Positions 35,082 through 44,489 of a stretch of DNA of 64,000 nt are shown here, in pieces; the stretch's first letter is position 1; each line of letters begins with the position of its first letter. Both the position numbers and the translations under genes were made by a program. The stretch is from Streptacidiphilus sp. PB12-B1b (GTDB taxonomy: Bacteria; Actinomycetota; Actinomycetes; Streptomycetales; Streptomycetaceae). Where the stretch lies: contig NZ_CP048405.1 of the NCBI RefSeq assembly GCF_014084125.1, forward strand, positions 248,001 through 312,000, written 5' to 3'. The notes beneath the pieces were generated by a model. The model was not told where the DNA came from and ran no database searches. It was given only the letters and a program-made list of their open reading frames with translations.

Positions 35082-36527
35082 CTACGCCTTGGCCCGGGGC
35101 TGCCTCGCGCTCGTCGTGGCCAGTGCCAGCGCCGCGAAGGCCAGCAGGACTCCGGCCGCTGCCCGGGCGCCCGCCCCGGCGGGGGCCAGATGCAGCGTCA
35201 GCGTCACCGCCGCCACTCCCAGCGCGGTGCCCAGGCCGCGCCCGAGGTTGACCATGCCGCCGCCGGTGCCCGCCGAGGTCTGCGGGACGGCTCGCATCAC
35301 CAGCGTGTTGTTGGCCGGTGTGAACACGCCCAGGGCGATGCCCAGCAGGCCCAGCGGCACCGGCAGCAGCCCGGGTGTCATCGGCAGCGCCGCCAGAAGA
35401 GCCAGCGCCGCCACGCAGCCGGCCGCACCGGCCCGGCAGCGTCTGCGGTCGTCCCAGCCGGGCGGCAGCAGCCGGTCGGCCAGGGTGGCGGCGAGTGCGA
35501 AGCCCAGCGGCAGAGCGGTCAGCACCAGCCCGCAGGAGAGCGCGGACGCGCCGCCTCGGCCGAGGACCACCGGCACCAGCACCAGCGGGCCGAACAGCAC
35601 CAGGTAGCCGCAGAGCCCGCCGACCAGCCCGGGCGCGATGCCGCCCCGGCGCAGCAAAGCCAGATCCACCAGCGGGTCCGGCCCCCGCCGCTGGCGCCGG
35701 ACGAAGGCCCGGCCGCAGGTCAGGGCGGCGAGCGCGGGACCGGCGGCGGTCCACACCGGCAGTCCCAGGCCGGATCCGACGGAGAGGACGAGCATCCCGG
35801 CGGTGGTGGCGCCGCCCAGCAACAGCACGCTGAGGGCGTCCACCCGGGGCCGCCCGGGGGCTGCGGCCCGTGTGCGCGGCAGCAGGTAGTGCCCGCTGAC
35901 CAGCGCCACGATCCCGATCGGGACGTTGACCAGGAACACCCAGCGCCAACCGACGGTGGCGACCAGCGCCCCGCCGACGGTCGGGCCCAGCGCCAGCCCC
36001 ACGGCCTGCCCGGCGGCCTGCATCCCCAGCGCCGAGCGCATCCGCGCGGCGGGGGCGCTGGTGGTGACCAGCGCCACGCTGTTGGCCTGCATCAGCGCCG
36101 CGCCCAGCGCCTGCACCACCCGGAAGCCGACCAGGACGCCGAGGCCGGGCGCCAGCCCGCAGGCGGCGGAGGCGAGGGTGAACACCGCGAAGCCGTACAG
36201 GTACATCAGCTTGCGGCCGTGCGCGTCGGAGAAGCGGCCGACCGGGACGAGCAGCGCTACCAACGCCAGCAGGTAGGAGAGCGAGACCCACTCGACGGCG
36301 GCGGGCCCGGCGTGGAACTGCTCGCCGAGCGGCTGGTAGGTGAGCGTGACCACGCTGGCGTCCAACTGGCCCATGAACGCGCCGAAGCAGACGGTGGCGA
36401 CGGCCAGCCGCCAAGCCCACGGACGGGTGCGTATCCGCTCCGGCCGGGGGCGTTCCTGGTGCAGGACCGCCCAGCCGCGCGGCCGCCCGGAGGGCAGCGT
36501 CGGGAGCTGGTCATTGACGGTCGCCAC
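35082..36527 (-). CDS. MFS drug-efflux transporter of the DHA2 (EmrB/QacA) type
   Basis: 481 residues with about 14 membrane helices. Helix 1 has the family's FMGQLDASVVTLTYQPL; the loop 2-3 motif is GRFSDAHGRKLMYLYG. LGPTVGGALVATVGWRWVFLVNVPIG is the antiporter motif of helix 5. The GTG at 36527 has GGGGAGC upstream. The longer frame to 36896 lacks family features. A perfect palindrome overlies its promoter. No regulator gene is adjacent. Confidence 0.88.
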   Translation of the reverse strand: MATVNDQLPTLPSGRPRGWAVLHQERPRPERIRTRPWAWRLAVATVCFGAFMGQLDASVVTLTYQPLGEQFHAGPAAVEWVSLSYLLALVALLVPVGRFSDAHGRKLMYLYGFAVFTLASAACGLAPGLGVLVGFRVVQALGAALMQANSVALVTTSAPAARMRSALGMQAAGQAVGLALGPTVGGALVATVGWRWVFLVNVPIGIVALVSGHYLLPRTRAAAPGRPRVDALSVLLLGGATTAGMLVLSVGSGLGLPVWTAAGPALAALTCGRAFVRRQRRGPDPLVDLALLRRGGIAPGLVGGLCGYLVLFGPLVLVPVVLGRGGASALSCGLVLTALPLGFALAATLADRLLPPGWDDRRRCRAGAAGCVAALALLAALPMTPGLLPVPLGLLGIALGVFTPANNTLVMRAVPQTSAGTGGGMVNLGRGLGTALGVAAVTLTLHLAPAGAGARAAAGVLLAFAALALATTSARQPRAKA

Positions 36528-36576
36528 GATCGCTCCCCGAGCGGTACCGGGCGGCCAGGTGCCGCCCTCCGCTCCG

Positions 36577-36599
36577 ATTATATGTCTGCCACAGACATA
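36577..36599 (-). promoter_or_regulatory. Promoter with palindromic operator for the MFS transporter
   Basis: TATGTCTG-CCA-CAGACATA (36581-36599) is a perfect 8-bp inverted repeat. On the minus strand TATAAT (36577-36582) forms the -10 and overlaps the palindrome's end, so a bound repressor would block polymerase. This is the TetR or MarR style of efflux control. Confidence 0.75.
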
Positions 36600-37022
36600 C
36601 TCGTAGAGGGATGCTTCCCGTCGTCGGCGGTGCTTCGGGCGCGCCCTGGCTGAAGTCCGTCTCTGGCCGCTCGGCGGCAGCCCGGACACCGCCGATTCGG
36701 ACGGGGGATGCGGCTCAGCCCGGTCAGGCACGGGCCCCGGCGGTCGGCTTCGCCGCGCGGCCGTCCCTGTGCGCGCTGGGTTCCGGTTCGAACCCCGTCG
36801 GGGCCCGCTGGAGCCGCCCTCGCCTGGGGCGCCCGCGCGGTCCACCCGCGCTCGAGCGGCGGCTTGCATCCTTTGGCCCCGCTGCCGCCGGCGCATCGGT
36901 CAGGGGCGCGCACGACGGCAGGACCGGAGCCCCCGGCGGGACTCCGGGGGCCGCCCCCGGGCAGGCCCGGTGCTCGGGGGCCGCCGCCCGGGCGCCGCTC
37001 GGAACGCCACAGGAGGACGCAG
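36600..37022. other. Intergenic region before the carboxylase gene
   Basis: 423 bases between divergent genes. GC-rich, no supported gene on either strand. It must contain the plus-strand carboxylase promoter, but I see no clear hexamers. An AGGAGG ribosome site ends it. Confidence 0.5.
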
Positions 37023-38822
37023 ATGACCATCATGGACGAGAGCACCGCAGCCGCCGTCCTGGAATGTGAGGCCGGTCCGGCCCTCGTCGTCCAGGAGGTC
37101 CCGCTCAGGCCCGCCGCGTCCCCGTCGCCGCACGCCGCCGAACCCCCGCGTCCGGCCGGGGCCCCGCCGACCGACCCACCCGCCGACGCGCAGCCCGCCG
37201 CCGCCCCGCCCGCTGCCGCCCCGCCAGACGCCGTACCTGCCGCGCAGCCCGCCGACGCGCAGCCAGCCGCCGCGCGTACCGTCGACCGCGCGGCCGAGCT
37301 GGCCGAGCTCCGCGCACGGGTGCTGAGCGGGCCCAGCCCGCAGGCCACCGACGCACAGCACGCCAAGGGCAAGCTCACCGCCCGGGAACGTATCGAGCTG
37401 CTCTTCGACCCCGGCTCCTTCACCGAGGTCGAGGGCCTGCGCCGACACCGGGCCAGCGGCTTCGGCCTGGAGCACAAGCGGCCGCACACCGACGGCGTGA
37501 TCACCGGCTGGGGCCTGGTGGACGGACGCCAGGTCTTCGTCTACGCCCACGACTTCCGCATCTTCGGCGGCGCGCTGGGCGAGGCCCACGCCCAGAAGAT
37601 CCAGAAGATCATGACCATGGCCGCCACCACCGGCCGCCCCGTGGTCGGCCTGTGCGACGGCGCGGGGGCCCGCATCCAGGAGGGCGTCACCGCACTGGCC
37701 GGGTACGGCGGCATCTTCCAGCGCAACGTCCGCAACTCCGGGGTGATCCCGCAGATCAGCGTGATGCTCGGGCCCTGCGCGGGCGGCGCCGCGTACTCGC
37801 CCGCGCTCACCGACTTCGTCCTGATGGTGCGCGGCACCTCGCAGATGTTCATCACCGGACCGGACGTCGTCCAGGCGGTCACCGGCGAGGAGATCACCGC
37901 CGAGGGCCTCGGCGGCGCCGACGTCCACGCCGTGACCTCGGGCGTGGCCCACGCCGCCTACGACGACGAGGAGAGCTGCCTGGCCGACGTTCGCTACCTG
38001 CTGTCGCTGCTGCCCGCCAACAACCGCGAGCTGCCCCCGGCGGAGGAGCCCGACGACCCGGCCGACCGGCGCTGCGAGGCGCTGCTCGACCTCGTCCCGG
38101 CCGACCCGGGCCGCGCCTACGACATGCGCGCGGTGCTGCGGGAGATCACCGACCACGGCGAGTTCTTCGAGGTGCAGGAGCGCTGGGCGGGCAACGTCAT
38201 CTGCGCCCTGGCCCGGCTCGGCGGACAGGTCGTCGGCATCGTCGCCAACCAGCCGTCGGTGCTGGCCGGGGTCTTGGACATCAACTCCTCCGAGAAGGCC
38301 TCCCGCTTCGTCCAGTTCTGCGACTCCTTCAACATCCCGCTGGTCACCCTGGTCGACGTGCCCGGCTTCCTGCCCGGCGTCGACCAGGAGCACGGCGGGG
38401 TGATCCGGCACGGCGCGAAACTGCTGTACGCGTACTGCAACGCCACCGTGCCCAGGATCTCGCTGATCCTGCGCAAGGCGTACGGCGGTGCTTACATCGT
38501 CATGGACTCCCAGTCCATCGGCACCGACCTCTCGCTCGCCTGGCCCACCAACGAGATCGCGGTGATGGGCGCCGAGGGCGCCGCCAACGTGGTGTTCCGC
38601 CGCGAGATCGCCGCCTCGGACGAGCCCGAGGTGACCCGGGCGCGGCTCATCAAGGAGTACAAGGAGGAGCTGATGCACCCCTACTACGCGGCCGAACGCG
38701 GCCTGGTGGACGACGTCATCGACCCGGCCGAGACCCGCAGCCGGCTGATCGGCGCGCTGGCCATGCTGCGCACCAAGGCCGCCTCGGTGCCCAGCCGCAA
38801 GCACGGGAACCAGCCCCAGTGA
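37023..38822 (+). CDS. Acyl-CoA (propionyl/acetyl) carboxylase beta subunit with extended N-terminus
   Basis: 599 residues, about 70 more than usual. The first about 85 are Pro/Ala-rich and look disordered; the carboxyltransferase proper begins at about TVDRAAELAELRARVL. GKLTARERIELLFDPGSF, GLCDGAGARIQEGV, MLGPCAGGAAYSPALTDF and SSEKASRFVQFCDSF are conserved blocks for biotin and acyl-CoA binding. The DVPGFLPGVDQE motif is complete. It makes methylmalonyl- or malonyl-CoA with a biotinylated alpha chain encoded elsewhere. AGGAGG precedes the ATG. The residue deciding acetyl versus propionyl preference cannot be fixed here. Confidence 0.9.
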   Translation: MTIMDESTAAAVLECEAGPALVVQEVPLRPAASPSPHAAEPPRPAGAPPTDPPADAQPAAAPPAAAPPDAVPAAQPADAQPAAARTVDRAAELAELRARVLSGPSPQATDAQHAKGKLTARERIELLFDPGSFTEVEGLRRHRASGFGLEHKRPHTDGVITGWGLVDGRQVFVYAHDFRIFGGALGEAHAQKIQKIMTMAATTGRPVVGLCDGAGARIQEGVTALAGYGGIFQRNVRNSGVIPQISVMLGPCAGGAAYSPALTDFVLMVRGTSQMFITGPDVVQAVTGEEITAEGLGGADVHAVTSGVAHAAYDDEESCLADVRYLLSLLPANNRELPPAEEPDDPADRRCEALLDLVPADPGRAYDMRAVLREITDHGEFFEVQERWAGNVICALARLGGQVVGIVANQPSVLAGVLDINSSEKASRFVQFCDSFNIPLVTLVDVPGFLPGVDQEHGGVIRHGAKLLYAYCNATVPRISLILRKAYGGAYIVMDSQSIGTDLSLAWPTNEIAVMGAEGAANVVFRREIAASDEPEVTRARLIKEYKEELMHPYYAAERGLVDDVIDPAETRSRLIGALAMLRTKAASVPSRKHGNQPQ

Positions 38823-39031
38823 GCGAGCAGAGCCCGGCGCTGCTCCGGGTCGAGCACGGCAACCCCTCCCCGGAGGAGCTGGTCGCCCTCGCCGTCGTCC
38901 TACTGGCCCGCGCCCGCGCCACCGAGCCGCCCCAGGCCGCCCTGCGCCGCGCCCTGTGGTCCACGGCCTGGTCCCATCAGCCCGGCTCCTGGACCGCCCC
39001 ACCCCCACCCCGCTGGCACACCCCCGCCTGA
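38819..39031 (+). CDS. Acyl-CoA carboxylase epsilon subunit
   Basis: 70 residues. RVEHGNPSPEELVALAVVLLA is the conserved core of actinobacterial AccE/PccE, which stabilises the alpha-beta complex. W48, W52 and the Pro-rich tail PPPPRW are typical. The GTG overlaps the beta-subunit stop as GTGA. Confidence 0.9.
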   Translation: MSEQSPALLRVEHGNPSPEELVALAVVLLARARATEPPQAALRRALWSTAWSHQPGSWTAPPPPRWHTPA

Positions 39032-39087
39032 CGCACCCCTGCCCCCGGCCCGGCCCCGGTCTTGCTCGGCCGGGTTCCGCCCGCCCC

Positions 39088-39642
39088 TCAGCCCCGCCGG
39101 GCTATCCGCTCCGCGGCCTGAGCCCACGGCTCCGGCTCCGCGGTGTCGCCGTCGGCCACGACGTCCTCCTCCCACCAGCCGTTCCCGTCCAGCCAGGCGG
39201 TGAGCCAGCGGTCGAGGGAGGGGGCGTCCTGGTACCAGGCGTGCGCCCAGTTGCCGCTGAAGCCGTTCGGCTCGAACAGCAGGACGGGCGCCTCGGGGCG
39301 GGTGCAGTCGACGGCGGCGTACATGCCGCAGCCCCAGTCGAGCACCGGCAGCACCCCGCGCGGCCAGCGCGGTCCGTCGGGGTCCTCCCGCTCGTACTCC
39401 GCGCGGTACTCGCCGACGGCGGTACGCCCGCCGCCGGTCAGCGGCAGCAGCTGGTACTCGGGGCCGTAGCCGCCGTTGGCGATCTCGCAGTACAGGCTGC
39501 GCAGCAGCGGCGGGAGCGTGAACCCGAGCTCCCGCTCGGCCGCCGCCACCTCGTCACCGCCCAGCCGCGGCGGCAACGGCCCCGCCTCCTGCTCGGCCCG
39601 CACCCGTACCCGCTGGACGAGCCCGCTCTCATCCCCGGTCAC
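39088..39642 (-). CDS. SMI1/KNR4 family protein
   Basis: 184 residues from the GTG at 39642. The SMI1/KNR4 fold signature is VAAAERELGFTLPPLLRSLYCEIANGGYGPEYQLLPL, ending with WLTAWLDGN. In bacteria these proteins often act as immunity factors for contact-dependent or polymorphic toxins, or in other partner-binding roles. No toxin gene is next to it, so no role is assigned. Confidence 0.82.
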   Translation of the reverse strand: MTGDESGLVQRVRVRAEQEAGPLPPRLGGDEVAAAERELGFTLPPLLRSLYCEIANGGYGPEYQLLPLTGGGRTAVGEYRAEYEREDPDGPRWPRGVLPVLDWGCGMYAAVDCTRPEAPVLLFEPNGFSGNWAHAWYQDAPSLDRWLTAWLDGNGWWEEDVVADGDTAEPEPWAQAAERIARRG

Positions 39643-39813
39643 GCCGCCACCCCCTCGAACGTCCCGGACGGGCCCCGCCCGCCGCAGGCAGCCCCCACGA
39701 GCGCCCACCCCACCGACCCTAACCACCCCCACTGACAACCCGGCCGCGCGTCATTCGGATGCCCCGGCCCGGCCCGGCGCGACATCACGCCCCGCCTCCA
39801 CCGCCCCGCTCTT

Positions 39814-39852
39814 GATAGTTGCGCTTGAGATACTATCGCCTGCGCTACTATC
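39814..39852 (+). promoter_or_regulatory. Promoter/operator region with GATAGT and ACTATC repeats
   Basis: GATAGT (39814-39819) is the inverse of ACTATC at 39832-39837, and ACTATC is repeated at 39847-39852. This AT-rich island is 40-80 bases before the ATPase start, so it is the probable promoter with a control site. Confidence 0.45.
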
Positions 39853-39892
39853 TCAGGAGGAACCATCTATCCATCCTCCTGGGAGCCCGCAC

Positions 39893-41319
39893 ATGCATCG
39901 GTTCATCGGTCGGGATCGTGAGCTGCGTGCTCTCCGGGGCGCGCTCGACGACGTCCGCGCCGGAGCGGGTAACGGTGCCGCGCAGCCCGGCCAGTGTCTG
40001 CTGATCCGTGGCCGGCGGCGGGTCGGGAAGTCGACTCTGGTGGAGGAGTTCCTCCGGCAGGCGGGCGTCCCCCAGCTGTTCTTCACGGCCGGTGGCGGCT
40101 CCGCCGCCGACGAGTTGGCGGAACTCCTCGACGCGGTCGCCACTTCCACCCTGCCCGAGCGCTCGCTCTTCGCGGAGGAGGCGCCGGACCAGTGGAACGC
40201 TGCCTTCCGGCTGCTGGCGGAAGCGCTGCCGGACGACGAGCCGAGCGTTGTGGTGATCGATGAGATCCCCTACCTCATGGAGCGCGTCGACGCCTTCGAA
40301 GGCATGCTCCAGCGGGCGTGGGACCGTCTGCTCAGCCGCAGGCCCGTCCTGCTGCTGTTGGTCGGCTCGGACCTGTCCATGATGAAGGCGCTCAACAGTT
40401 ACGACCGGCCGTTCCACCAGCGCGGGCGGGAGATGGTCGTCGGACCGCTCAATCCGGCGGACCTCGGCGAGATGCTCGAACTGGAGCCTGCGGCCGCCTT
40501 CGACGCCGCCCTCGTCACCGGTGGCCTGCCGCTGATCTGCCGGGAGTGGCCGGTCGGCGCCTCGCTGTGGGAGTTCCTGGGCAGCGCACTGGAAAACCCG
40601 ATCTCCGCCCTGCTGGTCTCCGCCGAGCGATCGCTGGCCGCCGAGTTCCCCCGCAGGCCATGGGCCGAGAGGTCCTACGGGCCATCGGGACCGGCGAGCG
40701 CACGTTCACCAATATCGCCCGGGCGGCGGGCGGTATCGCCCATTCCACACTCACCAGGGCGGCGGACCTGTTGATCGACAAGCGCGTGGTGGCGGCCGAA
40801 CTCCCCGTCTCGCTGCACCCTTCCAAAGAGCGGCGCTACCGGGTGGCCGACCCCTACCTCCGCTTCTGGCTGGCCTTCCTCGACCCGCATATGGCAGAGA
40901 TCGAACGCATGCGCGGCGACCTCACCCTGGCCCGGATCAGAGAGCGCTGGACGAGCTGGCGCGGCCGCGCCGTCGAGCCCCTTATCCGCGAAGCCCTGGC
41001 GCGCGTCCTGCCGGACGGCGAACTTCCCGCCGCCCCCGTCGTCGGCGGCTACTGGACGCGGAGCAACGACGTCGAGATCGACCTCGTGGGCGCCGACCGC
41101 GAGCCCGTCGCCAAGCGCCTGCTGTTCCTGGGGTCCGTCAAGTGGCTGGAGAGGGCGCCCTTCGACGCCCACGACCTGGCTGCCCTGCAGAAGCACAGAG
41201 CCGCCCTCACCGACGATCCGATCCCCCTCGTCGCCGTTTCCCGAAGCGGCGTCACCTGCCCCGGCCTAGAGGCAACGTACGGCCCCGACGACCTCCTCAG
41301 TGCCTGGCGCAGCCACTGA
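39893..41319 (+). pseudogene. AAA ATPase (archaeal-type, DUF234-containing), interrupted by one frameshift
   Basis: Frame 1 (39893 to about 40650) encodes MHRFIGRDRELRALRGAL, Walker A RGRRRVGKSTLVEEF and Walker B VVVIDEIPYL. The same protein continues in another frame from about 40652 to 41319 with GREVLRAIGTGERTFTNIARAAGG (a winged helix) and the DUF234 nuclease-like end RSNDVEIDLVGAD. Adding one C in the run at 40648-40652 would give an intact about 476-residue protein (AEFPPQAMGREVL). Its function as an ATPase of the STAND/MNS type is unknown. Confidence 0.82.
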
Positions 41320-42141
41320 ACGCAGGCCAGTTGACGTCCGCATAGGCTCTGTTCGCCGGAACCACAGGCCCGGCCGTTGGGTCCGCGGGACGGCTCGGAC
41401 GCGTACCGCGCTGCGGGCGGGGGCGGCTTCGCTGCGTCCGACGGCGGAGGGGCGGCTGCCCGGGCCCGCGCGGGCGTGGTGGATGTCGGGACGGGTCACC
41501 GGGTCGGTGCAGGCCGCGCGCTCGTACCGGCTGCGGGCGACCGGTGCGACCGGTGCGGCGCGTTGCTCGGACGGCGGCAGCGGTGGTGTGGCGACGGGGC
41601 AGTGTGCGGGGCGGGCGGTCGCCGGGCAGCGCGGCGGCGGAGTGGAGGCGTACCGGCGGCCGGGCCGCAGGACTGGACGGGGCCCTGCTGCGTACAGCCG
41701 CGCTCCAGCCACGCCGCGACCAGCGGCGTCAGCGCCGTCGCCTCGCCCGCGCCGAGGCGGAGGTGCGGCTCGGGGCGGATCGCCCGGTACAGCAGGGCGA
41801 CCGCCTGGGCTGCCGGGCTGTCGCCCTTGCCGCTGCTGCCGGACAGGGGATCGGGCTCGTCCGGCGGTGTGCCGTCCCCGCCCGCGCGGCGAGTTCCTTC
41901 AGGGCCCGGCTGGCCGCCCACCGTAAGCCTCGCGGCTCAACGTCCGCAGGTCACTCGATGGGGTGCTCGCGTTCCACCTTTCCAGGATCGCCCGTGCCCC
42001 TGACCACCGCGTGAGCGAAGACTATGGGCACGGTCGCGCGCCTGCCCTGCGGCGCGCCCGGCGCCGACCCGGTCGGCGGCCGGGGAGTTCGAGGGGGCGG
42101 GTGACCAGGCGGTTGGGCCGGGTCCGGGAGAGGCTTGTTCC
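41320..42141. other. Gene-poor region
   Basis: 822 bases. Open frames on both strands are composition shadows rich in Arg and Ala. The only protein-like stretch is a minus-strand remnant at 41693-41921 (listed separately). The DUF2550 promoter should be in the last 100 bases. Confidence 0.5.
41693..41921 (-). pseudogene. Remnant of a helical regulator-like protein
   Basis: The minus frame contains AVALLYRAIRPEPHLRLGAG and TALTPLVAAWLERGCTQQ, which has normal amino-acid balance and resembles the C-terminal helical region of streptomycete helix-turn-helix plasmid or phage-type proteins. Both sides fade into low-complexity sequence with no proper start or end. A decayed fragment is the simplest reading. 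Confidence 0.35.
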
Positions 42142-42570
42142 ATGCTGATCGCGCTGCTGGCCGTGCTGGGCGTCGACCTGATCGTCATCGTCGTCCTGGC
42201 GGCCGTCGTGCTGCTGCGCCGCCGCTGGGTCAGCCGGCAGCCCGGTGCCTTCAAGGGAGCCGTCCGGGTCGTGCGGGGGCAGGTGCCGGGGCTGGGGGAG
42301 TACTGGCGGCGCGGGTACGGCCGCTGGGTGCGCGACGTCCTGCTGTGGGAACGGGCCCCGCTGCTGCTGCGCAGCGAGTTCGTCCTGACCCTGGACGTGG
42401 CGGGCCCGGTCCGGGCGGCTGCTCCGGGCGAGGTGAAGCGCCTGGGCCGAGAGGTCCTGGTAGTGCCCTTCGCGGTCGAGGGTGACGCGCGGATCGAGAT
42501 CGCCGCCCCGGCCGACAGGCGCGCGCGGATGAGCGGCCCGTTTCCGGTGCCGGAAGTGGACGTGCGCTGA
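42142..42570 (+). CDS. DUF2550 family membrane protein
   Basis: 142 residues. An N-terminal membrane helix (LIALLAVLGVDLIVIVVLAAVVLL) is followed by a soluble PH-like beta domain (FKGAVRVVRGQVPGLGEYWRRGYGRWVRDVLLW). Actinobacterial DUF2550 proteins have no established function. Its TGA overlaps the start of the next gene by one base. Confidence 0.75.
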   Translation: MLIALLAVLGVDLIVIVVLAAVVLLRRRWVSRQPGAFKGAVRVVRGQVPGLGEYWRRGYGRWVRDVLLWERAPLLLRSEFVLTLDVAGPVRAAAPGEVKRLGREVLVVPFAVEGDARIEIAAPADRRARMSGPFPVPEVDVR

Positions 42571-43783
42571 TGGCGCCCGCGCCCCCGCTGCGCCGCAGGC
42601 GCCGGCTGCGCGCCGGAAGCGTCCAGCTGCTGTTCACCGTGGCCGGGGTGGGCCTGGGCCTGGGCCTGCCGCACATCGGCCACGGCCCCCGGGTGCCCGG
42701 TCGGCAGGTCACCGACATGCTGGTGGCGCTCGGGTTCGGGGTCCTGGGCGCGACCGTCGTGATCTTCTCGATGCTGTTCCTGGTGGTGCAGTGGGCCCAC
42801 ACCTCCTTCACCCCGCGCCTGACCCTCTTCCGCGAAGCGCCGGTCGTCTGGCGCACCGTCGCCTTCGCCGTCGGCCTGGCCGCCTACTGCTTCACCGCCG
42901 CTCTGACCGTCGGCACCGCCCCCCACGCCTCGCTGGCGGTCCCGGTGGCCGCCGGGGTCCTGCTGCTCGCCATGCTGGCGCTGCTGCGGACCCTGCAACT
43001 GCGGGCCTTCGCCGCCATCCAGCTCGCCCCCGTCCTGCAATCGATCACCACCCGCGGACGCGGCATCCTGGACACCCTCCACACCACCGCCCAGCACCAG
43101 GCAGCCGACGCGCCCCTGCCGCCGCCGACGCGCACCGTCACCTGGCCCGAGCCGCTGGCGGTGCTGCAACAGGTCGACACCGACCGGTTGCTCGCCGCCG
43201 CTCACACCGCCCGCGCGGTCATCGTCCTGCACGCCACCCCGGGCACCACCCTGCGCACCGGCGCCCCCTGGCGGACGTGCACGGCGCCGACCTGCCCGCC
43301 ACCGCTGTCCTGGACGCGCTGGTGACCGGCGACGAGCGGGCCTTCGACCAGGACCCGCTCCTGGCCTTCCGGCTGCTGGCCGACATCGCCCTGCGCGCCC
43401 TGTCCCCGGCCGTCAACGACCCCGCCACCGCCGTCCAGGCCCTGGACTGCCTGGAGGACCTCCTCGCCGACCCCGCCGCCACCCGGGCCGGCAGCACCCT
43501 GCACCTGACCGGCCCCGACGGCACCGTACGTCTGCTGATCGAGCTTCCCGCCTGGGCCGACTACCTGCGCACCGGCCTGGACGACGTGATCGCGGCGGCC
43601 ACCGGCTCCCCCATGGTCCTGCTCCATCTGCGGGCCCTGCTCACCCGCCTGGGTACAGGCGGGCACGAGCGCCACAGCCCGCTGCTGGCCACCCGGCTGT
43701 CCTGGGTCGAAACCGAACTCGCCGCCCGCTTCCCCACGCTCTGGCGCGAAGCCGCCGGGGCTCCACCGACGTCGAGTGGCTGA
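42570..43783 (+). pseudogene. DUF2254 membrane protein, interrupted by one frameshift
   Basis: Frame one (42570 to about 43265) encodes membrane helices such as MLVALGFGVLGATVVIFSMLF and the QWAHTSFTPRL motif. The family's C-terminal block LADIALRALSPAVNDPATAVQ appears in the next frame, which runs from about 43268 to 43783. One extra C in the run at 43264-43268 would join them (GAPLADVHGADLP). The joined protein has about 404 residues, a normal DUF2254 length. Function unknown; it is coupled to the DUF2550 gene. Confidence 0.82.
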
Positions 43784-43848
43784 CATCCCCGCCCGGCACC
43801 ACCCCACTCAGCCCCCAACCCGCAGGCCCGTACGATCCGGAGGCCGTC

Positions 43849-44256
43849 GTGACATTCACCGAGACCATGGACCACGCTGCCCAGGCATTCGAAGCCGCCG
43901 GCGTCGCGGTCCTGGGCATCGGCTTCGTCTTCTCCCTGGGCGTCGCCGTACGGGCATGGCACCGCTCCGGAAAGGCCACCGCAGGCTACGAAGCCCTTCG
44001 CGCCTGCTTCGGCGGAACCCTGTTGCTCGGCCTGGAGATCCTGGTCGCCGCTGACCTCATCCGAACCGTGGCCGTGGCACCGACCATCGAGAACGTCGGA
44101 GTCCTCGGCCTCATCGTCCTGATCCGCACCTTCCTCAGCTTCTCCTTGGAAATCGAGATCGAAGGCATCCCACCCTGGCGCCGTGCCACCGTCAGCGGCG
44201 CCACCGTCACCCGCCGCGCCATCCACCGCGCCACCGGAAAAGACGAGCCCACCTGA
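43849..44256 (+). CDS. DUF1622 family membrane protein
   Basis: 135 residues with three membrane helices (AAGVAVLGIGFVFSLGVAV, GTLLLGLEILVAADLIRTV, VGVLGLIVLIRTFLSFSLE) and the family motif LGLEILVAADLIRTV followed by RTFLSFSLEIEIEG. GTG start. It follows the DUF2254 gene by 65 bases, so the three unknown membrane proteins probably form one unit. Confidence 0.85.
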   Translation: MTFTETMDHAAQAFEAAGVAVLGIGFVFSLGVAVRAWHRSGKATAGYEALRACFGGTLLLGLEILVAADLIRTVAVAPTIENVGVLGLIVLIRTFLSFSLEIEIEGIPPWRRATVSGATVTRRAIHRATGKDEPT

Positions 44257-44489
44257 GCACTCCTGTTCAGAATGCCTCGGTGGGTGTCGGTCTGTGTGGG
44301 CCTCGCCAGGCCAGGTCTTCCTGATTCACCCCCGTGCACGCCCTACTGCCGGCAGGTCGATTGACGAACGGTCCTATGCCGGATCGTCGACCACCTCGCC
44401 ACCGCAGAATCACCCCGTGGCAAACCGCTCGCCTGATCCCGCTGGCCCGTACTGCTTCCGTGACCGACCCAGGAGCTTGAACGGAGGAG

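Noticed and set aside
34690-35090. Repetitive CGGCCCGTG-like array considered as a CRISPR
   Set aside because: Units are degenerate and variable in length with no unique spacers and no cas genes.
36785-36796. GGTTCGAACCCC, which looks like a tRNA T-arm
   Set aside because: No acceptor stem, anticodon arm or D-arm can be folded around it.
36528-36896. Upstream extension of the MFS transporter frame
   Set aside because: Arg/Pro-rich, crosses the promoter and palindrome; the GTG at 36527 has a good ribosome site and fits family length.
41937-43232. 431-codon minus-strand frame opposite DUF2550/DUF2254
   Set aside because: Low-complexity Gly/Gln/Arg translation; the plus-strand membrane proteins explain the region.
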